The translations under genes were made by a program, and so were the position numbers. The notes beneath the pieces were generated by a model. It was not told the origin of the DNA and ran no database searches. It worked only from the letters and a program-made list of their open reading frames with translations. Of a stretch of DNA of 64,000 nt, positions 26,274 to 38,935 are shown piece after piece. The DNA comes from Lacticaseibacillus parakribbianus (GTDB taxonomy: Bacteria > Bacillota > Bacilli > Lactobacillales > Lactobacillaceae), in the NCBI RefSeq assembly GCF_025490915.1, contig NZ_JANQBA010000001.1, positions 124,001-188,000 on the forward strand, in the 5' to 3' direction. Each line of letters opens with the position of its first letter. Position 1 is the first letter of the stretch.

Positions 26274-29200
26274 CTACAACGCCTTGGTGGTGAAGGCGCG
26301 AGACTCCAGGACCCGCACGATGGCGCTGGCGGTGTCGAGGCTGGTCATCAGTGGCACCCCATGCGCGATGGCGGCCTGGCGAATGCGGTAGCCATCGCTG
26401 GTGGTGGCGCGATCCGCGCTGGTGGTGTTGATGACCAGCTGCAGCTTGTGGTCGGCAATCGCATCGAGAATCGCGTTCTTGCCGCTTTCGCCGAGCTTGG
26501 CGATGGTGGTGACCAGCACGCCGGCCTTTTCAAGGGCGGCGGCGGTGCCGCTGGTCGCGGTGATCTGGTAGCCGACCTCGCGGAAGCGCTTGGCCAGGGC
26601 CACTGCCTCGGGCTTGTCGGCATCGGCCACCGTGAACAGTGCGGTGCCGTAGCTCGGCAGGTGGGTGTTGCTGGCCTCAAAGGCCTTGTACAGCGCCTTT
26701 TCAAGCGTGGCATCCGAGCCCATCACTTCGCCGGTCGACTTCATCTCGGGGCCGAGCATCGAATCCACCGCGTTGAGCTTGGAGAAGCTGAAGACCGGCG
26801 CCTTGACGTGGACCCCGGGCCGCAGCGGCTGAATGCCGGACTTAAAGCCCAACGCCGCCAGTGACTGTCCCAAAATGGCCTGGGTTGCCAGCTGCGCCAT
26901 CGAGATGCCGGTGACCTTGCTCAAAAATGGCACGGTGCGGCTGGCGCGTGGGTTGACCTCGATCACGTAGACCTTGCCCTGGTTGACGATGAACTGAATG
27001 TTCATGATGCCGATGCAGTGCAGCGCCTTGGCGAGGGCCAGCGTGGCCTTTTCGATCTGATCCAGGATGTCTTGGCCGAAGTCCTGTGGTGGGTAGACCG
27101 CCATCGAGTCGCCGGAGTGAACCCCGGCGCGTTCGATGTGCTCCATCACGCCGGGAATCACCACGGTGGTGCCATCGGTGATCGCGTCGACCTCGCATTC
27201 GGTGCCGACCAGGTACTGGTCGACCAGCACCGGGTGGTCGTTGGATACGGAGACGGCGCGGTCGATGTACCCGGCCAGCTCCGCTTCGCTATGCACGATT
27301 TCCATCGCCCGACCGCCGAGCACGTAGCTCGGCCGCACCAAAACGGGGTAACCGATGCGATTGCCGATGGCGATGGCCTCCGCCTTCGTGGTCGCCGTGG
27401 CGCCCACCGGCTGGGGAATCGCCAGCTCGCGAATGATGGCATCGAAGCGGTCGCGATCCTCGGCGGCATCGAGATCGTCCAGGCTGGTACCCAGGATTTT
27501 GACCCCGTGAGCGGCCAGCGGTGCCGCCAAGTTGATGGCGGTTTGGCCGCCGAACTGCACGATCACGCCTTGCGGCTGCTCGAGGTCGATCACGTTCAGC
27601 ACATCCTCGAGGGTCAGCGGCTCAAAGTAGAGCTTGTCTGAAATCGAGAAGTCCGTCGAGACGGTCTCTGGGTTGGAGTTCATGATGATGGCCTCGAACC
27701 CGGCCTTTTGAATCGCCTTGACCGAATGCACCGTCGCGTAGTCGAACTCAACGCCTTGGCCGATGCGAATCGGGCCCGAGCCCAGGACTAAGACGCTCGG
27801 GCGACCGTCCTTGTGGGACTCGGTTTCGGATTCGTAGGTGCTGTAAAAGTACGGCGTCGCGCTTTCGAATTCCCCGGCGCAGGTGTCGACCATCTTGTAA
27901 ACTGGCACCAGCCCGGCCTTCTTGCGGGTGGCGCGAACGGCATCCGCCGTGGTGTGCCACAGCGCCGCGATGGTTTGATCGGCAAAGCCGTTGGTCTTGG
28001 CCACCCGCAGCAGGGCCAAGTCGTCGGGGGTCTCACCCAGTTGGCGTTCAAGCTCGGTGATGTGCAGCAGCTTGTCCAAGAAGAACGGGTTGATGCCGGA
28101 CAGCTCGCCGAGCTCTTCAATCGTGTAGCCGCGGCGGAAGGCCTCGGCCAGGTAGAAGAGCCGCTCGTCGTTGGGTGTGATGATTTTGGCGGTCAGGGCA
28201 TCGTCCGTTAGCTCAGCATCCCCGGCTCGCCACAGGTGGACGGCCCCGACTTCTAGGCCCCGCACCGCCTTGAGCAGTGCCTCTTCGATGGTGCGGCCAA
28301 TTGCCATCACCTCACCGGTCGCCTTCATCTGGGTGCCCAGGGTGCGGTCGCCGGATTCGAACTTGTCGAAGGGAAACCGCGGAATTTTGGCGACGACGTA
28401 ATCGAGCATCGGTTCAAAGGCGGCAAAGGTGGCGTCGGTGATCGGGTTTTTGATCTCGTCAAGCGTCAGCCCCACCGCGATCTTGGCCGCCATCTTCGCA
28501 ATCGGGTAACCGGTCGCCTTACTGGCCAGCGCGGAGGACCGCGACACCCGTGGGTTGACCTCGATCACGTAGTACTTGAAGGAATTGGGATCAAGCGCCA
28601 GCTGCACGTTGCAGCCGCCTTCGATCTTCAGGGCCCGGATGATGCGGAGGCTGGCGTCGCGTAGCATCTGCACCTCCTTATCGGTCAGCGTCTGCACCGG
28701 GGCGAACACCACGGAATCACCGGTGTGAACGCCGACCGGGTCGAAGTTTTCCATGTTGCAGACCACAATCGCGTTGTCGGCTGCGTCGCGCATCACCTCG
28801 AACTCGATTTCCTTGTAGCCGGCGATTGAGCGCTCGATCAGCACCTGGTGAACCGGACTCAGGGTCAGGCCATTGTCGCAGATGACCGCAAGCTCCGCCG
28901 CGGTCTTGGCGATGCCGCCGCCGGTGCCGCCCATCGTGAAGGCCGGCCGCACGATGACCGGGTAGCCGATTGACTCGGCGAAGGCCGCCGCCTCCTCATA
29001 GGAGTGGGCAATGGTGGATTCCGGAATCGGCTCGTGGAGCGACTGCATCAGGTTCTTGAACAGCTCGCGGTCCTCGGCCTGGTCGATAGCGGTCAGCTTC
29101 GTGCCCAAAAGCTCGATGTGCAGCTCGTCGAGAATGCCGGCGTTGGCCAGGCTCATCGCCAGGTTGAGGCCAATCTGGCCACCGATGGTCGGCAAAATCG

Positions 29201-29453
29201 CATCCGGTAGTTCCTTGCGCAGAATCTGACTGACAAATTCCACCGTCAGCGGCTCGATGTAGACCTTATCGGCGATTTCGGTGTCGGTCATGATGGTCGC
29301 AGGGTTGGAGTTGACCAGGACGACTTCGTAGCCCTCCTCCTTCAGCGCTAGGCAGGCCTGGGTGCCGGAGTAGTCGAACTCGGCGGCCTGACCGATGATG
29401 ATTGGCCCGGACCCCAAAACGAGGATTTTCTTGATGTCTTGGCGTTTAGGCAT
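26274..29453 (-). CDS. carB: Carbamoyl-phosphate synthase large subunit
   Basis: 1059 residues with two homologous ATP-grasp halves, each opening with a GSGPI/IGQ nucleotide motif (residues about 14 and 555), an oligomerisation domain between them and a C-terminal allosteric domain. It makes carbamoyl phosphate from bicarbonate, ammonia and two ATP. The start overlaps carA by 8 bases. Position within the pyr operon indicates the pyrimidine-dedicated enzyme. Confidence 0.97.
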   Translation of the reverse strand: MPKRQDIKKILVLGSGPIIIGQAAEFDYSGTQACLALKEEGYEVVLVNSNPATIMTDTEIADKVYIEPLTVEFVSQILRKELPDAILPTIGGQIGLNLAMSLANAGILDELHIELLGTKLTAIDQAEDRELFKNLMQSLHEPIPESTIAHSYEEAAAFAESIGYPVIVRPAFTMGGTGGGIAKTAAELAVICDNGLTLSPVHQVLIERSIAGYKEIEFEVMRDAADNAIVVCNMENFDPVGVHTGDSVVFAPVQTLTDKEVQMLRDASLRIIRALKIEGGCNVQLALDPNSFKYYVIEVNPRVSRSSALASKATGYPIAKMAAKIAVGLTLDEIKNPITDATFAAFEPMLDYVVAKIPRFPFDKFESGDRTLGTQMKATGEVMAIGRTIEEALLKAVRGLEVGAVHLWRAGDAELTDDALTAKIITPNDERLFYLAEAFRRGYTIEELGELSGINPFFLDKLLHITELERQLGETPDDLALLRVAKTNGFADQTIAALWHTTADAVRATRKKAGLVPVYKMVDTCAGEFESATPYFYSTYESETESHKDGRPSVLVLGSGPIRIGQGVEFDYATVHSVKAIQKAGFEAIIMNSNPETVSTDFSISDKLYFEPLTLEDVLNVIDLEQPQGVIVQFGGQTAINLAAPLAAHGVKILGTSLDDLDAAEDRDRFDAIIRELAIPQPVGATATTKAEAIAIGNRIGYPVLVRPSYVLGGRAMEIVHSEAELAGYIDRAVSVSNDHPVLVDQYLVGTECEVDAITDGTTVVIPGVMEHIERAGVHSGDSMAVYPPQDFGQDILDQIEKATLALAKALHCIGIMNIQFIVNQGKVYVIEVNPRASRTVPFLSKVTGISMAQLATQAILGQSLAALGFKSGIQPLRPGVHVKAPVFSFSKLNAVDSMLGPEMKSTGEVMGSDATLEKALYKAFEASNTHLPSYGTALFTVADADKPEAVALAKRFREVGYQITATSGTAAALEKAGVLVTTIAKLGESGKNAILDAIADHKLQLVINTTSADRATTSDGYRIRQAAIAHGVPLMTSLDTASAIVRVLESRAFTTKAL

Positions 29454-30531
29454 GAGCGGCTCCCTTCCGTGCGTTTTCTTCCATCATTTCCATGAACTCG
29501 TCGAACAAGTGGTCGGCGTCGTGAGGCCCAGGCGCCGCATCCGGGTGAAACTGCACCGAAAAGGCCGGGTAAAGCCGGTGGCGCAGTCCCTCGACGGTGT
29601 GATCGTTGATCTCCTCGTGGGTGACCAGCAGCACATCCGGGTCGATGCTCGCGGGATCCACCGCATAGCCGTGGTTTTGGCTGGTGAAGTCGATGCGGCC
29701 GGTGGCGATTTCCCGCACCGGGTGGTTGAACCCGCGGTGGCCGTACTTCATCTTGAAGGTGTCGGCGCCGTTGGCCAGCGCAAACAACTGGTGGCCCAGG
29801 CAGATACCGAACAGCGGAATCTTGCCCTGAATGCCGCGAATCATGTCCAACGCCCCTGGCACGTCCTTCGGGTCGCCGGGGCCATTGGTCAGCATCACCC
29901 CATCTGGGTTCAGGTCCAAAATCTCCGCGGCCGTGATGGTCGGTGGCAGAATGGTCAGGTTGCACTCGCGACGCGACAGCTCGCGCAAGATGCTGTGCTT
30001 GAGGCCAAAGTCGATCACCGCCACGTTCTTGCCGGTGCCAGGCGCCGGAAAGGCCTTGGTCGTCGCGACCTGGGCCACCTGGTTCTTAGGCAGCACTAGG
30101 GCGCGAAGCTGATCGAAAGCGTGGTCGTCGGCCGCATCGACGATACTGGCCTTCATGGTCCCAGCCTCGCGCAGAATGCGGGTCAAGGCCCGAGTATCGA
30201 TGCCTGCGATGCCGGGAATCTTCTTGCGGCGCAGGAAGTCGTCGAGGCTCATTTGGGAGCGCCAGTTGCCGGTCACCCGAGCGACCTCTCGCACCACCAC
30301 GCCCTTGGTAGTTGGATTGATGCTTTCGTAGTCGTCGCGGTTGATGCCGGCGTTGCCGATCAGGGGGTAGGTGAAGGCGATGATCTGGCCGTTGTAGCTT
30401 TGATCGGTGATGGTTTCTTGGTAGCCGCTCATGCCGGTGTTGAACACGATTTCGCCAGTAGTCACGGTTGGGGCACCGAAGCCCTCACCCGCAAAGACGC
30501 TGCCGTCTTCAAGAATTAAGTAGCGTTTCAC
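29446..30531 (-). CDS. carA: Carbamoyl-phosphate synthase small (glutaminase) subunit
   Basis: 361 residues. The N-terminal CarA domain ([17 protein letters not shown]) is followed by a class I glutamine amidotransferase with the nucleophile in FGICLGHQL near residue 240 and the catalytic HPD in [10 protein letters not shown]. It supplies ammonia to CarB. The start overlaps the end of pyrC by 4 bases. Confidence 0.97.
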   Translation of the reverse strand: MKRYLILEDGSVFAGEGFGAPTVTTGEIVFNTGMSGYQETITDQSYNGQIIAFTYPLIGNAGINRDDYESINPTTKGVVVREVARVTGNWRSQMSLDDFLRRKKIPGIAGIDTRALTRILREAGTMKASIVDAADDHAFDQLRALVLPKNQVAQVATTKAFPAPGTGKNVAVIDFGLKHSILRELSRRECNLTILPPTITAAEILDLNPDGVMLTNGPGDPKDVPGALDMIRGIQGKIPLFGICLGHQLFALANGADTFKMKYGHRGFNHPVREIATGRIDFTSQNHGYAVDPASIDPDVLLVTHEEINDHTVEGLRHRLYPAFSVQFHPDAAPGPHDADHLFDEFMEMMEENARKGAAHA

Positions 30532-31808
30532 GCCTTGTCCTCCTTTTGGTAGGCCACGTCACCGTCAACCAGCGTCCACAGCACCGAGCCGTAAACCGTG
30601 CGACCGGCAAACGGTGTGTTGTGGCCCAGCGACAAGAACGCCGTCGGGTCAATCTGGTAGGCGGTATCCAGGTCCATGATGGTCAAATCGGCCGGGGCCC
30701 CGATGCTAATGCGCCCGGCGCTGAGCCCGAAGGCATCGGCCGGCTTGGTGCTCATCCAGCCGATCAGGTCCTTCAGGCTGCACCAGCCCGAGCGAACGAA
30801 GCTGGTGTAAAGCAGCGCAAAGGCGGTTTCCAGCCCCACGATGCCAAAGGCCGCGGTCAAAAACGAGCCGCTTTTCTCCGCCGCAGTGTGTGGCGCATGA
30901 TCCGTGGCAATCATGTCGATGGTGCCATCGCGCAGCCCATCCATCAGCGCCAGCCGGTCGGCCTCGGACCGCAACGGCGGGTTCATTTTGAACATCGGGT
31001 CGTCGCCGGGAATGTGGCCGTCGTCCAGCAGCAAGTGGTGCGGGGTGGCCTCCGCGGTGACGTGAACGCCTCGCGCCTTGGCGTCGCGAATCAGCTCGAC
31101 GCTTTGCTTGGTGGAGACGTGGCAGGCGTGGTAGTGAACGCCGGTGGCCTCGGCCAGCGTGAGGTCACGTGCCAGCTGGGCGGATTCGCTCACGTGGTTG
31201 ATGCCGGGCAGACCCAGCGCCTTGGCCTTGGGCCCCTGATTGATCACCCCGTGGTTGGCCAGCCCGGCGTCTTCGATGTGCGCAACGATTGGGGCGTCAA
31301 CCGCGGCGGCGCCTTTCATCGCCTGATACATCGTCGCCGCGTCTTGGACCCCCACGCCATCGTTGGAAAAGCCCAACGCACCAGCCTGGTGCATCGCGGC
31401 GTAATCCAGTAGGTCGGTGGATTTTAAGCCCTTGGTGATTGCGGCGAACTGCTGGACGTGAATGGCCGCGTCGCTGCGGTTCTTGGCGACCAGTTGGCTC
31501 AAGGTCGCGACGTTATCCGGGACCGGGTTCAGGTTGGGCATGGCGCAGACGGTGGTGAAGCCGCCGTGAGCAGCCGCGGCCGCCCCGGTGCGGATGGTTT
31601 CCTTGGCGGTGAAACCGGGTTCGCGGAAGTGTACATGCACATCCACCAGGCCGGGCATCACGGTGGCCCCGGCGGCGTCAATCACCTTGGCCCCGACCGG
31701 GGTCGGCAGGTGTTCGCCCAAGGCGGTGATGCGCCCATCCTGAATCAGGATGTCGCCCTTGAAAATGTGGCGGTCGGCCACAATCGCATTTTTGATTAAC
31801 GTGTTCAT
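30528..31808 (-). CDS. pyrC: Dihydroorotase
   Basis: Cyclises carbamoyl aspartate to dihydroorotate. 426 residues of the class I type; the metal site includes [10 protein letters not shown] near residue 57 and a late ATDHAPH motif around residue 305. The ATG at 31808 is chosen for the AAAGGAAG before it. It lies 25 bases after pyrB. Confidence 0.96.
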   Translation of the reverse strand: MNTLIKNAIVADRHIFKGDILIQDGRITALGEHLPTPVGAKVIDAAGATVMPGLVDVHVHFREPGFTAKETIRTGAAAAAHGGFTTVCAMPNLNPVPDNVATLSQLVAKNRSDAAIHVQQFAAITKGLKSTDLLDYAAMHQAGALGFSNDGVGVQDAATMYQAMKGAAAVDAPIVAHIEDAGLANHGVINQGPKAKALGLPGINHVSESAQLARDLTLAEATGVHYHACHVSTKQSVELIRDAKARGVHVTAEATPHHLLLDDGHIPGDDPMFKMNPPLRSEADRLALMDGLRDGTIDMIATDHAPHTAAEKSGSFLTAAFGIVGLETAFALLYTSFVRSGWCSLKDLIGWMSTKPADAFGLSAGRISIGAPADLTIMDLDTAYQIDPTAFLSLGHNTPFAGRTVYGSVLWTLVDGDVAYQKEDKA

Positions 31809-31833
31809 GTGTTCTTCCTTTCTGCGTGACAAG

Positions 31834-32739
31834 TTAGTCGCCGGCGCAAACCAGCTCGAGCATGGCCATGCGCATGAAGACCCCGTTGTGCATCTGCGTG
31901 AAAATCCGGCTCTTGGGCGCCGTCACCAGGCTTGAGGCCAGCTCGACGCCGCGGTTGACCGGCGCCGGGTGCATGATGATCGCCTGGTCGCCGAGTTTCT
32001 GATACAGCGCCTCGGTGAGTCCGTACTGGGCGTGGTAGGCCGCGGGGGCAAAGCCGCTGCTCTCGGTCCCGCTCAGGCGTTCCAGCTGAACGCGCAGCAA
32101 CATCAAGACGTCGACTTGCGGCACCAGCTCGGCCATACTGAGGTGCGGTCCCACCGCCGCAAACTCCGGGGTGTACCACTCGGCCGGGCCGCCGAACATG
32201 ACAGTCGCGCCGAGCTTGGTCAGCATGGTCATATCGGAATGCGCGACGCGGGAATGGCTCAGGTCCCCCACGATGCCCACCTTCAGGCCGGCGAAGTGAC
32301 CGAACTCGGCCTGAATGGTCATCAGGTCCAGCATCATCTGCGACGGGTGCTGACCGGCGCCGTCGCCGGCGTTGATTAGGTGCAGTGGCAGGTGTTCGGC
32401 CAAAAGCGGCGCGTAGTAGGCGTCTTCCGGGTGCCGCACGACCGCCACCTGAACGCCGATGGCGGCCAGGGTGCGAAGCGTGTCGCTCAGGGTCTCGCCC
32501 TTGGTGACCGAGCTTTGCTTGGGGTCGAAGGGCAAGGTGGTCATGCCGAGCCTGCGTTCGGCCATCTCAAAGCTCGTGTGGGTGCGGGTGCTGTTTTCAA
32601 AAAACAGGTTGGCCGCGTAGTACGGCGTGGTCAGGTGCGGCGTTGCGCCGGCCTCGAGCTCACGGGCCCGGCTGATCAGCGCCGCCGCCAGAACCGGGGT
32701 GACCTGATCGGCCGACACAAAATCGTGAAGTGTTGTCAC
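31834..32739 (-). CDS. pyrB: Aspartate carbamoyltransferase catalytic subunit
   Basis: Condenses carbamoyl phosphate and aspartate. 301 residues with the carbamoyl-phosphate motif [13 protein letters not shown] near residue 48 and HPSQMMLD near residue 127. The start is a GTG preceded by GAGGAGG, one base after the pyrP stop; the longer upstream frame overlaps the permease gene. No regulatory pyrI is present, as in other Gram-positive bacteria. Confidence 0.96.
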   Translation of the reverse strand: MTTLHDFVSADQVTPVLAAALISRARELEAGATPHLTTPYYAANLFFENSTRTHTSFEMAERRLGMTTLPFDPKQSSVTKGETLSDTLRTLAAIGVQVAVVRHPEDAYYAPLLAEHLPLHLINAGDGAGQHPSQMMLDLMTIQAEFGHFAGLKVGIVGDLSHSRVAHSDMTMLTKLGATVMFGGPAEWYTPEFAAVGPHLSMAELVPQVDVLMLLRVQLERLSGTESSGFAPAAYHAQYGLTEALYQKLGDQAIIMHPAPVNRGVELASSLVTAPKSRIFTQMHNGVFMRMAMLELVCAGD

Positions 32740-32740
32740 G

Positions 32741-34027
32741 TTACGCCTCCTCGTTGGCCGCGTGTTCCGGCAGGACAAAGTTCAAGATGATGCCGATGAC
32801 GGTGGCCAAGGCCAAGCCGCTGAAGGTGAACTTGCCGAGCTGAAGCGTCGCGTTGCCGATGCCGATGACCAAGATGGTGGCGCCGATCATCAGGTTGCGC
32901 TTCTTGCCGAAGTCGGTTTTGTTGTCAATCAGGACCTTCAGGCCGTTGGAGGCGATGACCCCGAACAGCAGGAAGGAAATGCCGCCGATCACCGGACTGG
33001 GGATGGTGTGAATCAGGGCCGACAACTTGCCGATGAAGGCGAACAGGATGGCGAAAAAGGCCGCCCCGCCCAGCACGTAGACGCTGTGAACGCGGGTCAT
33101 CGCCATCACGCCGATGTTTTCGCCGTACGAGGTGACCGGGGGCCCCCCAACGAAGCCGGCGATGATCGACGCGGTCCCGTCCCCGGCCAGCGTGTGGTTG
33201 AGGCCCGGATCTTTGAAGAAGTTGCGGTGCGTCATCTCATCGAGGACCATGATGTGACCCATGTGTTCGGTCATGGTGACAAAGGCGATTGGCGCCATGG
33301 AAATGATTGCGCCCCAGTAGAATTGCGGGTGGTAGCTGATGAACGGAATCTGGAAGGCCGGCAGTGAGAACCAGGCGGCGTTGGCCACCGGGGTGAAGTC
33401 GACCAGGCCAAAGGCGATGGCGACCAGGTAGCCAGTGACCAGCCCCAGAAGGATCGGCAGCAGGCTGATGAACTTCTTGAGGTACATGTTGTAGATGATG
33501 GTGGCGGCCAGCGTGATGATTGCGACGGCGAAGTGGCGCAGGTCGTAGACGCTCTTGGTGGCGCTGACGGCACGCATGGTCGCGTCGGTGGCTGCGGTGC
33601 CGGCCAAGGACAGGCCGATCACCATGACGATTGGCCCGACGACGATGGGCGGCAGGGCCTTATCAATCCAGCCGGAGCCAGCAAAGTTGACAATCAGGGC
33701 GACCAGCAGGTAGACGCAGCCGACCGCGATGGTGCCTTGGGCGATGGCCGGGTAGCCGAAGCCCTTCATCAGCGACTGCATCACGATGATGAACGAGAAG
33801 CTAGAGCCCATGTAGGCCGGAATCTTACCGCGGGTGATCAGGATGTAGATCAGCGTCCCCACCCCGCTTGAAAACAGCGCGATGCTTGGGTCCAGGCCGA
33901 CCAGGATCGGCACCAGCACCGTCGAGCCGAACATCGCAAACAGGTGCTGGATCGACAAGCCAACCCAGTGGCCGAAACTCGGCCGGTCGTGAATGTCTAA
34001 AACTGCGTCTTCATTGCGGTATGCCAT
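32741..34027 (-). CDS. pyrP: Uracil permease (NCS2/UraA family)
   Basis: 428 residues with about 12 to 14 hydrophobic segments and the NCS2 signatures SFSFIIVMQ and [10 protein letters not shown] (transport-site glutamate near residue 241). It imports uracil by proton symport. Location as the second gene of a PyrR-controlled operon, 2 bases after pyrR, supports uracil rather than xanthine as substrate. Confidence 0.92.
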   Translation of the reverse strand: MAYRNEDAVLDIHDRPSFGHWVGLSIQHLFAMFGSTVLVPILVGLDPSIALFSSGVGTLIYILITRGKIPAYMGSSFSFIIVMQSLMKGFGYPAIAQGTIAVGCVYLLVALIVNFAGSGWIDKALPPIVVGPIVMVIGLSLAGTAATDATMRAVSATKSVYDLRHFAVAIITLAATIIYNMYLKKFISLLPILLGLVTGYLVAIAFGLVDFTPVANAAWFSLPAFQIPFISYHPQFYWGAIISMAPIAFVTMTEHMGHIMVLDEMTHRNFFKDPGLNHTLAGDGTASIIAGFVGGPPVTSYGENIGVMAMTRVHSVYVLGGAAFFAILFAFIGKLSALIHTIPSPVIGGISFLLFGVIASNGLKVLIDNKTDFGKKRNLMIGATILVIGIGNATLQLGKFTFSGLALATVIGIILNFVLPEHAANEEA

Positions 34028-34029
34028 GC

Positions 34030-34739
<710 letters not shown>

Positions 34740-34768
34740 ACTTTAGCGTATCTTGGTGGTTTTGTCAA
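34740..34768 (-). promoter_or_regulatory. Promoter of the pyr operon
   Basis: On the minus strand TTGACA and TAAAGT with a 17-base spacer. The -35 lies inside the end of rluD. Confidence 0.6.
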
Positions 34769-35660
34769 TGCCTGCTCGCAGATCGGCCAGTGTTCGGGCA
34801 AAAAGCGGTGGCACTTCCTGGCTGAAGGTCATCAGCTTGCCGGTGACCGGATGCACAAACCCCAGCGTTCGGGCGTGAAGGAACTGCCCAGCCCCGGGCA
34901 GCGTCACCCGCGGCGCGTACAGCGGGTCGCCGGCCACCGGGTGGTTGATGTAGGCCATGTGAACGCGAATTTGGTGGGTGCGTCCGGTTTCAAGCACACA
35001 CTTGATCAGCGCGTAACGCGCAAACTGCTCGAGAACCGTGAAGTGCGTGACCGCGTGACGGCCGTTGGCCACCACGGCCTGGCGCTTGCGGTCCTTGGGG
35101 TCGCGGCCAAGCGGCGCGTCGATGGTGCCGCTGGTTTCGGCGAAGCGGCCGTGAACAATCGCCCAGTACTCGCGAATCGTGGTCTTGGCCTTGAGCTGGC
35201 TACTCAGGGCCAGCTGAGCCTGCGGCGTTTTGGCGACCATCAAGAGCCCTGAGGTGTCTTTGTCGATGCGGTGAACGATGCCCGGGCGAATCACGTCGTT
35301 GATGGCGGAGAAATCCGCATGGGCCAGCAGGCCGTTGACCAGCGTGTGATCCGGATGGCCCGGCGCCGGGTGAACCACCAGCCCCTGCGGCTTGTTGACC
35401 ACCAGCACCGTGTCGTCTTCGTAGACGATGTCCAAGGCCATCGTCTGGGCCACCGCCTCAAGCGGCACCGGCGTCGGTGGTGTGATGACCACCACATCGC
35501 CTGGGTGAACCTTGTACTTGGCGGGAACCACCTGGCCGTTGACCGTCACGTGACCTTGATCCAGCCACTTGGCGGCCTGCGAACGCGTCAGATCCGCCAG
35601 CTGCGTCGCGAGGACCTTATCCAGGCGGCCGCTTTGGTCCGTCACGGTGAAGGTCGTCAT
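34743..35660 (-). CDS. RluD-family 23S rRNA pseudouridine synthase (YlyB)
   Basis: 305 residues: an N-terminal S4 RNA-binding domain (about 12-75) and the catalytic domain with the active aspartate in HRIDKDTSGLL near residue 135. It isomerises uridines in large-subunit rRNA. It overlaps lspA by 4 bases and precedes pyrR, the same lspA-ylyB-pyrR order as in Bacillus. The exact target uridines cannot be assigned. Confidence 0.92.
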   Translation of the reverse strand: MTTFTVTDQSGRLDKVLATQLADLTRSQAAKWLDQGHVTVNGQVVPAKYKVHPGDVVVITPPTPVPLEAVAQTMALDIVYEDDTVLVVNKPQGLVVHPAPGHPDHTLVNGLLAHADFSAINDVIRPGIVHRIDKDTSGLLMVAKTPQAQLALSSQLKAKTTIREYWAIVHGRFAETSGTIDAPLGRDPKDRKRQAVVANGRHAVTHFTVLEQFARYALIKCVLETGRTHQIRVHMAYINHPVAGDPLYAPRVTLPGAGQFLHARTLGFVHPVTGKLMTFSQEVPPLFARTLADLRAGIDKTTKIR

Positions 35661-36112
35661 CGGCGCTGCCGCCCTTCAATGAACAACAGGTAGATCATCA
35701 CCATGATCACACCGACGGTCAGGCAGGCGTCGGCGACGTTGAAAATCGCAAAGTTCATGAAGTCCAGCTGAAACATGTCGGTCACCTCCTGGAAGCGCAG
35801 GCGATCGATCACGTTGCCGATGGTTCCGGCCAAAATCAGCGCCAGCCCGATCTGGTAGAACTTGCTTCGGCCGGCATCCTTCCACAGGTACCAGACGATG
35901 CCCAAAGACACCACCGTGATCAGGTAGAAGAACCACTGCTGGCCCTCCAGAATCGAAAAGGCGGCCCCGGTGTTTTTGATGTGGGTCAACGACACCACCC
36001 CGGGGATGAAGCGAACCGTCTGATCAATGGCGAGGTGGGCGATCACCCAGGCCTTGACCCACTGGTCCAGGCCGACCATGACGGCGGCGAAAACAAGGTA
36101 AATAACGATCAC
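35657..36112 (-). CDS. lspA: Signal peptidase II (lipoprotein signal peptidase)
   Basis: 151 residues with four membrane spans. The two catalytic aspartates are in GNVIDRL near residue 100 and FNVADA near residue 127. It cleaves prolipoproteins before the lipidated cysteine. It overlaps both the upstream uracil-DNA glycosylase gene and the downstream rluD gene by 4 bases. Confidence 0.95.
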   Translation of the reverse strand: MIVIYLVFAAVMVGLDQWVKAWVIAHLAIDQTVRFIPGVVSLTHIKNTGAAFSILEGQQWFFYLITVVSLGIVWYLWKDAGRSKFYQIGLALILAGTIGNVIDRLRFQEVTDMFQLDFMNFAIFNVADACLTVGVIMVMIYLLFIEGRQRR

Positions 36113-36720
36113 AACGTTGCCTCCAGTAAGGGTTGCCGAAGCGCGACCAAGTCGGCCAGCGTTTCGGTCTGCGTCTGAGTGCGGTATAGCAAGGCGGCCG
36201 GATGGGCGACGACGCCAAAGCGACGGACCGGCCCGGCGACCAGTTGGCCGTCAACAATGCGGCTGAGCGAAGCGGTCAGCACGCGCCCATGCCAGTCGCT
36301 GACGCGGCCGTGATACAGCCGCCACAGCGCCGTGTTCCCCATCAACAGCACCGGCGGCTCGGGTAGCGCCGCCAGGTCCCAGTCCAACAGCGGATCGGCC
36401 AGCATTTCGGCCTTGGTCGGCGGCCGGTTGACCAGCTTGGCCCCCTTGAGTCGCACCGGCCGGCGGTGAAAGGTCATGGTGATGAAGACGTCTGCCCGGG
36501 TCAGGCCCAGCGCGGCCAGCATCAGGTCTAGCTTGGCGCCGGCCCGGCCGGTGAAGGGACGCCCGGATGCGACCTCGGTCTCTCCCGGGGCCTCACCGAC
36601 CAGAATCAAGCGCGGTTGTTGGGGACCGCGGCCCGGCACGAAGCCCTGCGTGGCCGGGAACACTTGGGCGGCTGCCTGAGCCAGCGCGGCCTCAGAACAG
36701 GCCGGAAATAACGCCGTCAT
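36109..36720 (-). CDS. Uracil-DNA glycosylase superfamily protein (family 4-like)
   Basis: 203 residues. Motif 1 is [17 protein letters not shown] near residue 42 and motif 3 is HPAALLYR near residue 173, as in the COG1573 glycosylases that remove uracil from DNA. Family 4 enzymes bind a 4Fe-4S cluster through four cysteines; only one cysteine (residue 8) is present here. The 3' end of fhs overlaps its start by 29 bases. Activity is likely but unproven. Confidence 0.8.
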   Translation of the reverse strand: MTALFPACSEAALAQAAAQVFPATQGFVPGRGPQQPRLILVGEAPGETEVASGRPFTGRAGAKLDLMLAALGLTRADVFITMTFHRRPVRLKGAKLVNRPPTKAEMLADPLLDWDLAALPEPPVLLMGNTALWRLYHGRVSDWHGRVLTASLSRIVDGQLVAGPVRRFGVVAHPAALLYRTQTQTETLADLVALRQPLLEATL

Positions 36721-38365
36721 CGGACAGATCCATGCGCATGGCCGCCGGGACCTTGGGCAGTCCGGGCATCGTCAAGACGCTACCGGTCATCACCACCAGG
36801 AAGCCGGCGCCCAGGCGCGGCGTGATGTCACGCACATGAATGGTGAAGCCGCTCGGGGCCCCCAGGGCTTTGGGGTCGTCGGACAGCGAGTATTGGGTCT
36901 TGGCCATGCAGATCGGCAAGTTCGCCCAGCCGTTTTTGACGATGGTCTTGATCGCCAACTCCGCCTTGTGATCGTAGCTGACCGCCGCACCCCCGTAAAT
37001 TTGGGTGACAATCGTCGCAATCTTGTCCTTCACCGCCGCGGCGGGATCGTAAAGCGGCGTGAAGGTCGCAGGCTCTCGTAGTGCCGTAGTCAGCGCATCG
37101 GCCAGGGCCAAGGCGCCTTGGCCACCTTGGCCCCAGACATCGGCCGAGACCGCCCGGACACCGAGCTGCTCGCACAGGGCCACTAGATCGGCCAGCTCCG
37201 CATCGGTGTCGGTGGCAAAGCGGTTGATGGCGACCAAAACGGGCACCTGGTAGCGCCTCATGTTGGCGACGTGCTTAGCCAAGTTGGCAAAGCCCGCCGC
37301 AAGCGCTGTGCGATTCTCTTCGGTCAGCGTCTTGAGCGGTTGGCCGCCGTTGTACTTGAGGGCGCGAACGGTGGCGACAATCACGATTGCATCCGGGGTT
37401 TTGCCCAGCACCGGCACCTTGATGTCCAGGAACTTCTCGGCCCCAAGGTCGGCGCCGAACCCGGCCTCGGTCAGCGCGATGTCGCCGAGCTCAAGCGCGG
37501 TGCGGGTGGCCAAAACAGAGTTGCAGCCGTGCGCAATGTTCGCAAAGGGTCCGCCGTGGATCAAAGTCGGCGTGTGAGCTAGCGTCTGCACGAGGTTTGG
37601 CTTGATCGCGTCTTTGAGCAGCATCGCAATCGCGCCGGTGACGTTGAGGTCAGCGACGGTCACCGGGGTGCGATCGTAGGTGTAGCCGATCACGATGCGG
37701 CCGATTCGCGCCTTGAGGTCCTTGATGTCTTCGGCCAAGCAGAGAACGGCCATCAGCTCGCTGGCGACGGTGATGTCAAACTCGGTTTCGCGCGGCACCC
37801 CGTTGGTTGGGCCCCCCTGGCCGATGGTGACGTGGCGCAAGGCGCGGTCGTTGATGTCAAGCACCCGGCGCCAGGTGATGCGGCGCGGGTCGAGGTTCAA
37901 GGCGTTGCCCTGTTGCAGGTGGTTATCGATCAAGGCGGCGAGCGTGTCGACCGCAGTGGTCAGGGCATGCATGTCGCCGGTGAAGTGCAGGTTGATGTCC
38001 TCCATCGGCACCACCTGCGAGTACCCGCCACCGGTCGCGCCGCCCTTCATACCCATCACCGGTCCGAGCGACGGTTCGCGCAGCGCAATCACCGTCTTTT
38101 GGCCGCGCAGGTTCAAGGCGTCGCCCAGCCCGATGGTGACGGTAGACTTGCCTTCCCCGGCCGGCGTCGGGTTGATTGAGGTCACCAAGACCAGCTTGCC
38201 CAGCGGTTGGTTGCGCAGCCGCCGCAGGGCCGCCAGGCTGAGCTTGGCCTTGGCCCGGCCGTACGGTTCCAGCTCGTCGGGCTGTAGGCCAACTGCCGCC
38301 CCGATTTCTTGAATCGGCCGCATGGTGGTGCGTTCGTTCTCCTGTGCAATCTCAATGTCAGACAT
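36692..38365 (-). CDS. fhs: Formate--tetrahydrofolate ligase
   Basis: Makes 10-formyltetrahydrofolate from formate, ATP and tetrahydrofolate. 557 residues; the nucleotide loop is [14 protein letters not shown] near residue 53. The ATG at 38365 follows AAAGGAG. It overlaps ebsA by 8 bases upstream and the glycosylase gene by 29 downstream. In this window it is a natural consumer of the formate produced by PflB. Confidence 0.96.
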   Translation of the reverse strand: MSDIEIAQENERTTMRPIQEIGAAVGLQPDELEPYGRAKAKLSLAALRRLRNQPLGKLVLVTSINPTPAGEGKSTVTIGLGDALNLRGQKTVIALREPSLGPVMGMKGGATGGGYSQVVPMEDINLHFTGDMHALTTAVDTLAALIDNHLQQGNALNLDPRRITWRRVLDINDRALRHVTIGQGGPTNGVPRETEFDITVASELMAVLCLAEDIKDLKARIGRIVIGYTYDRTPVTVADLNVTGAIAMLLKDAIKPNLVQTLAHTPTLIHGGPFANIAHGCNSVLATRTALELGDIALTEAGFGADLGAEKFLDIKVPVLGKTPDAIVIVATVRALKYNGGQPLKTLTEENRTALAAGFANLAKHVANMRRYQVPVLVAINRFATDTDAELADLVALCEQLGVRAVSADVWGQGGQGALALADALTTALREPATFTPLYDPAAAVKDKIATIVTQIYGGAAVSYDHKAELAIKTIVKNGWANLPICMAKTQYSLSDDPKALGAPSGFTIHVRDITPRLGAGFLVVMTGSVLTMPGLPKVPAAMRMDLSDDGVISGLF

Positions 38366-38786
38366 GTGAGGCTCCTTTCCGCGGGCTGACCCCGCCCAGC
38401 GCTGATTCAAGTGCCGCCTCAAGCGGCGCCACCCGTCCCAGTCGCACCAGCTTGATGCAGCCGTACTGCCGCGTGGTCAGGCTGATCGTGTTGCGCGTGG
38501 TCGTGACCGCCTGCAGATCCGCCGGGGCGAAGTGCAGCGTGTTGGCCGGCGACAGCCGCCGCACGGTGATGCGGTCGGGCCCGACAATTAACCGGGCTCG
38601 TTGCAGCTGCGCGACGGCCAGCACCAACACCAGCACCAGCATGACGGTCGGCAACGGGTGCGGAATGCCGTAGCCGACAATCTCCATTTGGACGATCACC
38701 GCCAACGCGACGCCGCTGACAATCAGCGCCCAAAAAATGCTGAAGTCCAGCCAATCCGGCTGGACACAAAAACGTTTTTCGCTCAC
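38358..38786 (-). CDS. EbsA-like membrane protein
   Basis: 142 residues from a GTG start with AAGGAAG upstream. Two hydrophobic spans (about 17-38 and 47-66) are followed by a soluble tail. The N-terminal pattern ([13 protein letters not shown]) and the location beside an RNase HI gene fit the EbsA family known from Enterococcus and lactobacilli. Its function is unclear; older names refer to pore formation or aggregation-substance expression. It heads the fhs operon. Confidence 0.6.
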   Translation of the reverse strand: MSEKRFCVQPDWLDFSIFWALIVSGVALAVIVQMEIVGYGIPHPLPTVMLVLVLVLAVAQLQRARLIVGPDRITVRRLSPANTLHFAPADLQAVTTTRNTISLTTRQYGCIKLVRLGRVAPLEAALESALGGVSPRKGASHV

Positions 38787-38812
38787 ACGAACACTTCCTT
38801 GGCCACTTGTTT

Positions 38813-38818
38813 GATTAT
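38813..38818 (-). promoter_or_regulatory. -10 hexamer before ebsA
   Basis: A perfect TATAAT on the minus strand, about 30 bases before the start. The -35 region is poor. Confidence 0.35.
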
Positions 38819-38935
38819 ATAGTAACACGCGCCATCGCCCTTCGCCACCGCCGTCAGCGTTCGGAATTGGCGCAGTCAGGCCGATTGGCCGCCGCCTCCC
38901 ACACTGGCGTATAATGAGGGCAAGGAAGGTGTCTT

